This document shows positions 25,725 to 33,800 of a stretch of DNA of 64,000 nt, piece by piece. A program made the position numbers and the translations under genes. The notes beneath the pieces are model-generated. The model ran no database searches. It saw only the letters and a program-made list of their open reading frames with translations, and was not told where the DNA came from. Within the stretch, counting starts at the first letter, position 1. The number at the start of each line of letters is the position of its first letter. The stretch covers positions 310,001-374,000 of the forward strand of contig NZ_ATUZ01000013.1 of the NCBI RefSeq assembly GCF_000420465.1. Reading direction: 5' to 3'. This DNA comes from Desulfovibrio desulfuricans DSM 642. Its GTDB lineage: Bacteria; Desulfobacterota; Desulfovibrionia; Desulfovibrionales; Desulfovibrionaceae.

Positions 25725-25760
25725 GCGCCAGGACCGCAAGGCCCTGGCGTTCTGTTTTTG
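25725..25760 (+). terminator. terminator of the lyase-activase unit
   Basis: GCGCCAGG and CCTGGCGT form a stem with a second internal pairing, followed by TCTGTTTTTG, about 30 bases past the activase stop. Confidence 0.75.
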
Positions 25761-25810
25761 GGGATGAATATTCGTGGTTGTGTAAAAATGCACAGCCAGC
25801 TATTTGGTGT

Positions 25811-25824
25811 GTGTTTTTTTGCAC
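25811..25824. promoter_or_regulatory. operator half repeat (copy of UAS 1 left arm)
   Basis: GTGTTTTTTTGCAC, identical over 14 bases to the left arm of the inverted repeat at 21767; the right arm is degenerate (TTGGTTGC). Confidence 0.5.
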
Positions 25825-25887
25825 AAGTTGGTTGCTCAGTTTTTATATAACATGCTTATTTATAATAATAAAATATTGTTTTTTGGT

Positions 25888-25907
25888 TTGTTGCATTTTT
25901 GCAACAA
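25888..25907. promoter_or_regulatory. inverted repeat, putative activator site (UAS) 3
   Basis: Perfect 8-base arms TTGTTGCA and TGCAACAA around TTTT, the same TTGCA-N4-TGCAA core as before the lyase gene. It is about 280 bases upstream of the -24 element. Confidence 0.62.
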
Positions 25908-26188
25908 GTGGATGCATGCGGGGGGAAATTATAAACAATTCTTATTCCTGATTAAAATATAGAATTATTCTATGTAGTTATAAAATAATTCTTCTTAGTT
26001 TTTGCCATTTGTAATCAGATTGAGGGCAGTGTGCAGCACTATGTGTGAGTGCAGCCAACCGGTGCAGTTTTTTCAGAAATATATTTTCCCTCCATATTTT
26101 TTATAATACATTGATATTATAGATATTTTTTAACAATATCAATTGCCATCACTATTAGGAGGTTTGTTTTTGCACTCAATTTCACAAT

Positions 26189-26204
26189 AGGCACGCTTCT
26201 TGCC
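26189..26204 (+). promoter_or_regulatory. sigma-54 promoter of the amidohydrolase
   Basis: AGGCACGCTTCTTGCC: GG and GC ten bases apart, with CACG and TTGC both consensus. It ends 52 bases before the start codon at 26257. A TTTGCAC half site lies 15 bases upstream. Confidence 0.82.
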
Positions 26205-26256
26205 TTTAGGGATGCATAGCCGCGAGGCACAATTTTTATTCCTAAAGGAATGTTTC

Positions 26257-27087
26257 ATGAACATCATTGATTTCCGTTTTCGCCCCAGCACCCCTGACGC
26301 CGTTAAGGGAATGCTTTCCAACAAAGTGTTCGGCGGCATGTTTGAACTTTTCAAATACGCTGACCGGGCCAAGCCAGAGCCTATTGAAAAGATCGTTGCC
26401 GACATGGAAAAGCAGGGCGTGGTCAAAGGGGTTGTGACAGGGCGTGACGCTGAAACCACCTATGGTCTTGGATCCGCCAATCCCGGCATTCTTGAGCTCA
26501 TGCGACAGTACCCGGACAAGTTCATCGGCTTTGCCGGTCTTGATCCCCACAAGGGCATGGATGCCACAGCAGAGCTTACAAACATGGTGAACAAGGGCAT
26601 GCGCGGCGCGGCCATTGACCCGTATCTTGCGCGCATTCCTGCCAGCCATGCCAGGTATTATCCCATCTACGCCAAATGCTGCGAACTTGACGTGCCCATC
26701 GTCATCACAACCGGCCCAGCCACTCTGGTGGATGGCGCGGTGATGGACGATGCCCACCCCCGGCACATCGACCGCATCGCCGCCGACTTTCCCAAGCTCA
26801 AGATTGTTATCAGCCACGGCTGCTACCCCTGGGTGAGCGAGGTCATCATGACCGTGCACCGTAACCGCAACGTGTACATCGACCTTGCGGAATACGAGGA
26901 ACAGCCTTTCTCCGAGGGCTACATCAAGGCCGCCAATACCCTCATCGGCGACAAGGTGCTCTTTGCCAGCGCCGCGCCCTTTATGGATTTTCAGGAGCAG
27001 ATCGAGCTGTACAAGCGGCTCCCCTTTACGCCGGAAACGCTTGAAAACGTCATGTACAACAACGCGGCGCGTCTGCTCAATCTTTAA
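26257..27087 (+). CDS. amidohydrolase-2 (ACMSD-like TIM-barrel) family protein
   Basis: A 276-residue metal-dependent hydrolase/decarboxylase-fold protein. The first strand reads IIDFRFRPSTP: the usual HxH metal pair is replaced by RxR, as in a known subgroup of this family. Later landmarks remain: GFAGLDPHKG, the H of ISHGCYPWVSE (strand 6-type His) and the C-terminal NVMYNNAARLLNL. The strand-8 Asp position reads FASAAPFMDF instead of the usual FGSDxP, so a second ligand is also missing. It may therefore not be a classic hydrolase. The start at 26257 has AAAGGA seven bases upstream. Predicted to be transcribed from its own sigma-54 promoter with the transporter behind it. Confidence 0.82.
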   Translation: MNIIDFRFRPSTPDAVKGMLSNKVFGGMFELFKYADRAKPEPIEKIVADMEKQGVVKGVVTGRDAETTYGLGSANPGILELMRQYPDKFIGFAGLDPHKGMDATAELTNMVNKGMRGAAIDPYLARIPASHARYYPIYAKCCELDVPIVITTGPATLVDGAVMDDAHPRHIDRIAADFPKLKIVISHGCYPWVSEVIMTVHRNRNVYIDLAEYEEQPFSEGYIKAANTLIGDKVLFASAAPFMDFQEQIELYKRLPFTPETLENVMYNNAARLLNL

Positions 27088-27269
27088 TGATTGCAGGCGC
27101 AGGCCGCGAGGCTGCGCATCTGCCCAGTGAGTTTTGACCGGGAGCGGAATTGGTTTCGTGTCCTGGTAGTGAATAAACGAAGTGGCTTCAGGGAATGTTC
27201 CCCCCGGGCGCTAGCGCTTTGGCGCAAAGGCCAGTATGAACATCCAGGCAAAAGGATCAAAGGAAAACC

Positions 27270-28649
27270 ATGCATAGCGAACAAATGACTCACGACCAGA
27301 AGAAGAATCTGCGCCGCGTTGTGGCTTCGTCCATCATCGGCGCCGTCATCGAATGGTACGACTTCTTCCTGTACGGCGTTGTGGCCGGGCTTTTCTTCAA
27401 CAAGCTGTATTTTCCAGATTTTGACGCGCGTATCGGCACTATGCTTGCTTTTGCCACTTTTGCGGTCGGCTTTGTGGCGCGGCCTTTGGGCGGCGTGATT
27501 TTTGGCCACTTCGGCGACAAGCTGGGCCGTAAAAAAATGCTCATCCTGACCCTGGAAATCATGGGTATCGCCACTGTCTGCATCGGCCTTATCCCCACCT
27601 ACCACACCATTGGCATCTGGGCACCTATCCTGCTGATCGTCTGCCGTCTTGCCCAGGGCATTGGCCTTGGCGGCGAGTGGGGCGGCGCTGTGCTCATGTC
27701 TTATGAATCCGCACCGGCAGACAAGCGCGCCTTTTACGCCAGCCTGCCGCAGATCGGCATGTCGCTTGGTCTGCTGCTTGCCTCGGGCATCGTGGGCTTC
27801 TTCTCTGTTGTTCTTACTGACGAAGCTTTCCTTAACTGGGGCTGGCGCGTTGCCTTCCTGCTTTCTGCCGTGCTGCTTGCCGTTGGCGGCTACATGCGCA
27901 GCACCGTGCAGGAAACCAAGGACTTTTCTGAAGCCAAGGAGAAGATGCCTGAAGCCAAGTATCCCCTGCTGGACGCCTTCAAGCGTTATCCCAAGATGAT
28001 GCTGGCCTGCATGGGCGCACGCTTTATCGACGGCGTGTCCTTCAACGTCTTTGGCGTGTATTCGCTCACCTATCTTACGCAGCAGCACGGCATTGGCCGC
28101 TCAGCAGCCCTGACCGCCGTGATGATTTCTTCTCTCGTCATGTCCTGCTTTATCCCCTTCTGGGGTCATATGGCCGACAAGCACGGCAAAGCCAAAATTT
28201 ACGGCGTATGCGCTGTGCTGCTCGGTATCTCCAGCTTCCCGGCCTTCTGGGTGCTGCATAACTTCTCCGGCAACTACCTGTGCGTGGTGCTTGCCCTGGC
28301 GCTGCCCTTCGGCATCCTTCACGCCGCCGTGTTCGGCACCATGTCCAGCGTGTTTTCCGAAAGTTTTGACGCCTCGGTGCGTTACTCCGGCATCTCCTTT
28401 GTTTATCAGTTCACCGCCATCTTCGCCTCCGGTATGACCCCCATGGTCGCCGCCATGCTCACCGGCATGGCCGACGGCGCGCCCTGGTACCTCTGCGGTT
28501 ATCTGGCTGGCATCGGCGTGCTCAGCGCGCTTTCCACCCTGTGGCTCAGCCGCATGGCCCGCGCCCGCCGCAATGCCCAGGCCAGCAATACTGTTACCCA
28601 AACCCCTAAGACCGCAATGGTAGAAGCCACCAGCGCCGAAGGGTTCTAA
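27270..28649 (+). CDS. MFS transporter, metabolite:H+ symporter (MHS) family
   Basis: A 459-residue, 12-helix permease. The MHS signatures are visible: SSIIGAVIEWYDFFLYG in helix 1, FVARPLGGVIFGHFGDKLGRKK (helices 2-3 with the loop motif; GHFGDKLGRKK) and RLAQGIGLGGEWGGAVLM. Relatives (ShiA, KgtP, ProP, CitA) import organic acids and zwitterions with protons. It is the only transporter of this catabolic region and probably imports the substrate of the lyase or amidohydrolase (inference). AAAGGA lies before the ATG. It follows the amidohydrolase by 182 bases. Confidence 0.92.
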   Translation: MHSEQMTHDQKKNLRRVVASSIIGAVIEWYDFFLYGVVAGLFFNKLYFPDFDARIGTMLAFATFAVGFVARPLGGVIFGHFGDKLGRKKMLILTLEIMGIATVCIGLIPTYHTIGIWAPILLIVCRLAQGIGLGGEWGGAVLMSYESAPADKRAFYASLPQIGMSLGLLLASGIVGFFSVVLTDEAFLNWGWRVAFLLSAVLLAVGGYMRSTVQETKDFSEAKEKMPEAKYPLLDAFKRYPKMMLACMGARFIDGVSFNVFGVYSLTYLTQQHGIGRSAALTAVMISSLVMSCFIPFWGHMADKHGKAKIYGVCAVLLGISSFPAFWVLHNFSGNYLCVVLALALPFGILHAAVFGTMSSVFSESFDASVRYSGISFVYQFTAIFASGMTPMVAAMLTGMADGAPWYLCGYLAGIGVLSALSTLWLSRMARARRNAQASNTVTQTPKTAMVEATSAEGF

Positions 28650-28696
28650 CAATGGAACACGCTGTCGGCTTTTGCCGGACGGCAGCGCCTTTCATT

Positions 28697-28729
28697 TGCT
28701 CCCATGCCCGTAAACCGGGCGTGGGAGCA
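28697..28729 (+). other. hairpin between transporter and activator genes
   Basis: TGCTCCCATGCCCG and CGGGCGTGGGAGCA form a 14-bp stem (one G-T) over a 5-base loop. No T tract follows, so it may be a leaky terminator or an mRNA processing site ahead of the regulator gene. Confidence 0.55.
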
Positions 28730-28753
28730 TACTTGCGCCCTGGGAGATAATGC

Positions 28754-30151
28754 ATGTACAATCCCCACATGCTAGCAGACTATGTAGAACAACTTTGCGA
28801 TACCTTCCGGGACGCTATCTGCGTTACTGACCGGGAAGGCATCGTTACGCTCGTGAACAAGCGCCATGCGGAACTGACCGGTATTTCCCGTGAAAAGATG
28901 ATGGGGAACCGCATTCAGGACATGGTCCAGAACGGCATTTTTGACGTTGTGCTTAATCCGCGCATTGTGGAAACCGGGCAAAAGGTCTCAAGTGTACAGA
29001 ACCTCTACAACGGGCGCACCTTGCTGCTTGACGGGCACCCTGTAAAGGACGCCTCGGGCAAGGTCGCCTATGTTGTGACTGTCATCCGTGACATCACGGC
29101 GCTGACCGAACTGCGTGAAGAAATTACCGCGCAGCGCGAACTGCTTGAAACTTTTCAGAATCTCAGCAGTGAAGGGGTCACGGGCAACCAGTACCCGCGC
29201 GTGGTGCAAAGCCCTGTCATGCAGCGCCTGTACGCCGAAGCCTCCGCCATTGCAGAGACTGACGCAACCGTGTTGTTGCTGGGTGAGACCGGCGTGGGCA
29301 AGGACGTTGTGGCCCGGCACATCCACCGCAACAGCCTGAGGGCCGATGCGCCCTTTATCAAGGTGGACTGCGGCAGCATCCCTGAAAACCTGATTGAAAC
29401 GGAACTGTTCGGCTATGTTCCCGGCAGTTTTTCCGGCGCAAGCAAGCATGGCAAGGCCGGGCTTGTGGAGGCGGCCTCGGGCGGCACCCTGTTCCTTGAT
29501 GAAATTGGCGAACTGCCCATGACCATGCAGTCGCGCCTGCTGCGGGTGCTACAGGATTGGGAAGTGCTGCGCGTGGGCGCCACAGTGCCCAAAAAGGTGG
29601 ATGTGCGCGTTGTGGCCGCCACCAACAAGGAGCTGGAGCGCGAGGTCGCCAAGGGCATGTTCCGCTCCGACCTTTATTATCGCCTCAAGGTGGCGGTGCT
29701 GAACATCCCGCCCCTGCGCTCGCGCCGCGTGGATATTCTGCCGCTGGCGCAGAGCTTTTTTACCTTTTACGGCAAGAAGTACCGCAAGGCCGTCAATCTT
29801 TCTGACGAAGCCAAGCAGGTGATGCAAAACCACACATGGCCGGGCAATGTGCGCGAGCTGGAAAACCTCGTGCAGGGGCTGGTGGTGACCTGCAAGCATG
29901 GGCTTGTGGGCGTGCGCGATCTGGCGGGCATCCGCCCCTTGCCGCCGAGCGAATCCGGCGAAGGGCGCTACGCCTTGCCCTCCATTGAAGGCCGCTCGCT
30001 CAAAAGCATCATGAAGGAAGTGGAAACTGCGGTCATCGAAAAGGGCATGCAGCGCTACGGCTCCATCAGCGAGCTTTCGCGCCAGTTTCAGATGGACCGC
30101 AGCACCATATTTCGCAAAGTTAAGGAAATTGAAGCCATCAAGCATGGTTAG
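28754..30151 (+). CDS. sigma-54-dependent activator with PAS sensor and TyrR-type HTH
   Basis: A 465-residue enhancer-binding protein. A PAS domain (about 10-115, AICVTDREGIVTLVNKRHAE) is followed by a AAA+ domain (about 148-380) and a short helix-turn-helix (about 425-460, ISELSRQFQMDRSTIFRKVK). Walker A is GETGVGKD (177-184). The sigma-54-contact loop is GSFSGA (224-229) instead of GAFTGA, a conservative change. Walker B is GTLFLDEIGEL. GGGAG lies seven bases before the ATG. Position and the two nearby sigma-54 promoters with matching inverted repeats make it the likely regulator of the lyase and amidohydrolase units. The PAS ligand is unknown. Confidence 0.93.
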   Translation: MYNPHMLADYVEQLCDTFRDAICVTDREGIVTLVNKRHAELTGISREKMMGNRIQDMVQNGIFDVVLNPRIVETGQKVSSVQNLYNGRTLLLDGHPVKDASGKVAYVVTVIRDITALTELREEITAQRELLETFQNLSSEGVTGNQYPRVVQSPVMQRLYAEASAIAETDATVLLLGETGVGKDVVARHIHRNSLRADAPFIKVDCGSIPENLIETELFGYVPGSFSGASKHGKAGLVEAASGGTLFLDEIGELPMTMQSRLLRVLQDWEVLRVGATVPKKVDVRVVAATNKELEREVAKGMFRSDLYYRLKVAVLNIPPLRSRRVDILPLAQSFFTFYGKKYRKAVNLSDEAKQVMQNHTWPGNVRELENLVQGLVVTCKHGLVGVRDLAGIRPLPPSESGEGRYALPSIEGRSLKSIMKEVETAVIEKGMQRYGSISELSRQFQMDRSTIFRKVKEIEAIKHG

Positions 30152-30265
30152 CGGCTACGCCTGCCAGATCAATCCACATGGGCGGCATTGTTTGCCGTGG
30201 GCTTCCGCAGCGGCGGCTGTTGCAACCTGCGCCATTGCAGCGCGACTGAATATTCTGGAGTATGC

Positions 30266-31201
30266 ATGAAGGGGCTGAACCTTGCGCGTGAATTTTATGC
30301 GGCCTGCCTTCCCGCTTTGCGGGCGGAGATTCCCGACATTATGGACGTGGCCGCCGCTGGTCTGGTGGGCGAAGGCTCGGAATGCTTTGGCTGCGATGAT
30401 GTGGAATCCCAGGATCACGACTTTGGCCCGGCCTTTTGCCTCTGGCTGCCGCGCCAGATTTTGCGGGCAGAGCTGCCGCGCATAGAGGCTGCCTTTGCCC
30501 GCTTGCCTCGCGAGTTTCAGGGCTTTGAAAGCAGGCTTGCGCCCGAGCGCAGACAGGGCAGGGTAGGGCCGCTGCCCATTGAAGATTTTTACGCCTTTTT
30601 TACCGGGCTGGATGACGTGCCCGCCACCTGGCAGCAGTGGCTTGCCATCCCCGAGCATCAGCTTGCGGCCTGCACCAACGGGCAGGTTTTTGAAGACAGG
30701 GGCGGCGAATTTACGCGGCGGCGTGATGCCCTGCTGGCTTGCTATCCGCGCGATGTGCTGCTCAAAAAGATGGCTGCCCGCTGCATGATCATGGCACAGG
30801 CCGGGCAATACAATCTGCCCCGCAGCCTCAAGCGCAATGATTCTGTGGCGGTCATGCTGGCAACGGCGCGCTTTGCGGAGGCGGCGCTTTCCTTTGTCTT
30901 TTTGTGCAACCGCCGTTACATGCCCTTTTACAAATGGGCGGGCAAGCTGGCCGCAACCTTGCCCGTGCTCGGCCCGCAACTGGCGCGCGCGTTGAGCCTT
31001 GTGGCGCAGACCCCGGCCAATCAGGAGCATGGGGCGCAGATTGTTGCGGCGGTGGAAGAATTTTGCGGCATGGCGGCGGCGCATCTGCGCGCTGTGGACC
31101 TGAGCCGTGCATCCGGCAACTGGCTCTGGGAGCATGGGCCGCAGATTCTGCGGCATGTAGAAGAGCCAGCCCTGCTGCATATGGATATGCTGCAAGGCTG
31201 A
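30266..31201 (+). CDS. DUF4037 (nucleotidyltransferase-like) protein
   Basis: A 311-residue cytoplasmic protein. Near the N terminus, GLVGEGSECFGCDDVESQDHDF contains a GxGS...D-D pattern (GEGSE then DDxxSxDHD) reminiscent of the nucleotidyltransferase fold, with candidate metal-binding aspartates; DUF4037 members share it. The remainder is helical. TGGAG precedes the ATG at 30266. It heads a tight set (DUF4037, TPR, DUF4125, dehydrogenase; gaps of 81, 18 and 14 bases) just behind the sigma-54 activator. Function unknown; nucleotide transfer is only suggested by the fold. Confidence 0.8.
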   Translation: MKGLNLAREFYAACLPALRAEIPDIMDVAAAGLVGEGSECFGCDDVESQDHDFGPAFCLWLPRQILRAELPRIEAAFARLPREFQGFESRLAPERRQGRVGPLPIEDFYAFFTGLDDVPATWQQWLAIPEHQLAACTNGQVFEDRGGEFTRRRDALLACYPRDVLLKKMAARCMIMAQAGQYNLPRSLKRNDSVAVMLATARFAEAALSFVFLCNRRYMPFYKWAGKLAATLPVLGPQLARALSLVAQTPANQEHGAQIVAAVEEFCGMAAAHLRAVDLSRASGNWLWEHGPQILRHVEEPALLHMDMLQG

Positions 31202-31282
31202 TCCTGCCCCGCAGCCCTTGCCTCTGGCTGCATTAGAAAGCCTTTTTACTCTGTCGAGCACCTATTCCATGAGGAGTTGCCG

Positions 31283-32104
31283 ATGGCCGCACAACGCCAA
31301 TGGCTTGATGAACTGCGCCCCGCCCTTGATCTGATGAAACAGGGCCAACCGCAAAAGTGCATTGAAGCGCTTGAGGCGCTTGTTGCGCGGTATCCCGGCG
31401 ATGACCTCTGCCGCGCTCTGGCTCTGGACGGCATGGGCCGCGCCAATTTTGCCCTGCAACGCCCGGATGCAGCCGTTCAGGCCCTGCAGGAAAGCCTTGC
31501 CCTGCTGCGCGCTACCATGGGCCCCACAGCGCCCATGACCCTCGGGGCCATGCAGAACCTTGCCCATGCACTGCTTGGGCTTGAAAAGGTAGAAGAAAGC
31601 CTTGATCTTGGGCGCGAAGCCCTGCGGCTTACCATTGAGGCCTGCGGGTCGGATTCCCCACAGGTTGCGGAAGCGCAGTTGCGTCTTTCTTCCGCCTATT
31701 ACCGCAAGCGCGATTTTGACCGGGCGGAATCCCTCATGCTCAGCGCCAAGGAAATCTGGGAAAAGCAGGGTTTCTGCGTGCCGCAACTGGGTGTTTGCCT
31801 CAATAACCTTGGGCGCATCTGCGAAGAACGCGGGCAGCTTGCCGAAGGCATCGCCCTGCACCGTCAGTCCGTGGCTTTGCGGCGGGAACTGCTGGGCGAG
31901 CACGAGGAAACGGCTTTTTCTCTGGGCAATCTTGGCGTGGCGCTGGCCTCTGCCGGGCAGTGGGACGAGGCCGCCGCGACCTTGCAGGATTCTGTGAGCA
32001 TGTACGACCGACTTGGTCTAGGCATGGGCGCAGAAGCGCAGGGCTACAGAAAGAATCTTGAAATCTGCCATCAGGCCAGAGCGGCTGCGGCCCCCACGGC
32101 CTGA
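31283..32104 (+). CDS. tetratricopeptide repeat protein
   Basis: A 273-residue, all-helical protein. TPR-type repeats cover about 20-250, with clear units such as MGPTAPMTLGAMQNLAHALL, VCLNNLGRICEERGQLAEGI and FSLGNLGVALASAGQWDEAA. There is no signal peptide, so it is a cytoplasmic interaction scaffold. I chose ATG at 31283 because GAGGAG lies six bases before it. Position between DUF4037 and DUF4125 genes suggests that it bridges them (inference). Confidence 0.85.
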   Translation: MAAQRQWLDELRPALDLMKQGQPQKCIEALEALVARYPGDDLCRALALDGMGRANFALQRPDAAVQALQESLALLRATMGPTAPMTLGAMQNLAHALLGLEKVEESLDLGREALRLTIEACGSDSPQVAEAQLRLSSAYYRKRDFDRAESLMLSAKEIWEKQGFCVPQLGVCLNNLGRICEERGQLAEGIALHRQSVALRRELLGEHEETAFSLGNLGVALASAGQWDEAAATLQDSVSMYDRLGLGMGAEAQGYRKNLEICHQARAAAAPTA

Positions 32105-32122
32105 GCTGAAGGAGTATAGGCT

Positions 32123-32680
32123 ATGCAGGAAATTTTTGATCGGGAAGCAGCGCTTGCCGAGATCATTGAACGCGAGCTTGCCATGTTTTTGGCCACCAAC
32201 AACGAGGGCGGCGTTTCAGAATGCCAGACCCGGCCAGACACCTTTCGCGCTATGCGCAAAATGGCCCATTCCGCGCACGAAGATGCCGTGCTGGATTCGT
32301 ACCTTGCCGATTTGCGGCAGGCGGAAGTGAACAGCCGCAACCTCATGGTTGAAAAATACGCCCGCATGGACGACCGTTTGCCGCCCCTGAGCACAAGCCC
32401 GCTGCTGGATGAAATCGCCGATGCCGAAGAGGCCTTTCTGCATGAGGCTCAGACGCGCTATCCGCACGTCATAAAAAGCAACGGTCAGGGTATGTTTCGC
32501 CGTTACCTGCGCTGCGAGCTTGAAACGCTTTCGGACAGAACGCTGGAACTCTACGCCGCGCAGGTGCGCCGCGCGCGCCAGCAAGGCCGTAACCTTGTGG
32601 TGGAGCGGCACGACTTTTTGATGCGCCTGCTGGGCAAGGGCGGCATTGACGCCTGCGAAGCCGCAGCGCAGGGCAAATAG
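32123..32680 (+). CDS. DUF4125 family protein
   Basis: A 185-residue, helix-rich cytoplasmic protein with the family pattern near NEGGVSECQTRPDTFRAMRK and the acidic/aromatic stretch MVEKYARMDD. DUF4125 genes commonly sit with DUF4037 and TPR genes, as here. No catalytic residues can be assigned; conserved Glu/His/Arg pairs (EHE-like positions in ERELAMF, SAHED) might form a site. Function unknown. Confidence 0.78.
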   Translation: MQEIFDREAALAEIIERELAMFLATNNEGGVSECQTRPDTFRAMRKMAHSAHEDAVLDSYLADLRQAEVNSRNLMVEKYARMDDRLPPLSTSPLLDEIADAEEAFLHEAQTRYPHVIKSNGQGMFRRYLRCELETLSDRTLELYAAQVRRARQQGRNLVVERHDFLMRLLGKGGIDACEAAAQGK

Positions 32681-32694
32681 CAGGGGCGCTAGAT

Positions 32695-33549
32695 ATGGAA
32701 TTTGGTTTTATCGGCGTAGGCGCAATGGGCGGGCCGCTGGCGCGCAATCTTATTCGCGCGGGCAAAACCGTGCACGTTTACAACCGTAGCGCCGAGGGAA
32801 GGGACAAAACCATTGCCGCCGGAAAATGCGGCGTACCCGCCATGAGCATGGCGGACATGGCTCCCTGCAAAGTCGTATTCACCTGCCTGGCCCTGCCGGA
32901 ACATCTGACGGAAAAAGCGCTTGGCCCGGATGGCCTGTACGCGCACATGCAGCCCGGTTCCGTGCATGTGGAACTTTCGACCATCGATTCCCATACTGCC
33001 TTTGCCCTTGCCGAAGCCGCAGACAGGCAGGGTATTGCCTACATTCAATGCACCCTTGGCAAAACGCCAGCCCATGCGGAACGCGGCGAAGCCCCGCTCT
33101 TTGTGGGCGGCGACCAGCAGGCCATTGCCGGGCTGGCCGAAGTCTGGCCCATTCTTGGCGTGTTCAACAATGTGGGTACGGTGGAAGCAGCCTGCGCGGT
33201 CAAGCTGGTCAGCAATCTTGTGGGCATGGCAAATCTTGCTGTTTTGAGCGAGGGGCTGCGCATAGGCGAGGCCGCCGGGGTGGAAAAAAACCTGCTGCTG
33301 CAACTGCTTGGCGAAACTGGCGCGCAAAGTTTTCAGCTTGATGCCAGGGGAAAATCCATGGCCCAAGGGGAGTATGATCCCCCGAGGTTCGCGCTGGAAC
33401 TTGCCCTCAAAGATCTGCGCCTTGGCTGCGGTATGGCTCACGGCATGAATGTGGATGTGCCCCTGCTGGATATGGTTTTTGCCCGGTTCGGCCGTGGCGA
33501 GGCTGCGGGGCTGGGCAAGAAGGACTGCGCAGCGGTGCACGAAGTTTAG
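32695..33549 (+). CDS. NAD(P)-dependent beta-hydroxyacid dehydrogenase (HIBADH / SLA-reductase-like)
   Basis: A 284-residue enzyme with an N-terminal Rossmann fold (FIGVGAMGGPLARNLIRAG) and an all-helical C-terminal domain. The catalytic lysine is in CAVKLVSNLVGMANL. The substrate loop, normally DAPVSGG..GA..G, reads CTLGKTPAHAERGE. A G-(R/K)-T-x-x-x-A loop is what I recall from sulfolactaldehyde reductase (YihU)-type members, where its Arg holds the sulfonate; here Lys takes that place. Reduction or oxidation of a C3 sulfonate or of a tartronate semialdehyde-like acid is possible. It closes the DUF4037-TPR-DUF4125 set; a terminator follows. Confidence 0.85.
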   Translation: MEFGFIGVGAMGGPLARNLIRAGKTVHVYNRSAEGRDKTIAAGKCGVPAMSMADMAPCKVVFTCLALPEHLTEKALGPDGLYAHMQPGSVHVELSTIDSHTAFALAEAADRQGIAYIQCTLGKTPAHAERGEAPLFVGGDQQAIAGLAEVWPILGVFNNVGTVEAACAVKLVSNLVGMANLAVLSEGLRIGEAAGVEKNLLLQLLGETGAQSFQLDARGKSMAQGEYDPPRFALELALKDLRLGCGMAHGMNVDVPLLDMVFARFGRGEAAGLGKKDCAAVHEV

Positions 33550-33649
33550 GGGCTGATTCAGCATAATTATATTGTCGGACTGGCAAGTATTTTCAGCTCG
33601 CACAAATGCGCTGGCAAACAGCGGCAAGTCATAAAATTCGATAAAAGAA

Positions 33650-33715
33650 CCCCCATCAGGCGGGCAGAGTATACCGGAAGGAGTACCTGTTTTTGCCTGA
33701 TGGGGGCTGTTTTTG
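33650..33715 (+). terminator. terminator of the 28.7-33.5 kb gene set
   Basis: CCCCCATCAGGC pairs perfectly with GCCTGATGGGGG, followed by CTGTTTTTG, about 100 bases past the dehydrogenase stop. Confidence 0.88.
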
Positions 33716-33800
33716 GGGCTTGCCGCGCGGGTTCTGTGCAGAAAACATGCGGGAGGCCCCATAATATGCTTTGTGTGGGCTTGATGCCTTTTGTGTTGGT

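Larger units (their letters stand above)
25761..26256. other. AT-rich regulatory region upstream of the amidohydrolase
   Basis: About 500 bases, strongly AT-rich like the region before the lyase gene. It holds two operator-type sequences, a sigma-54 promoter and the leader. No gene seen. Confidence 0.65.
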
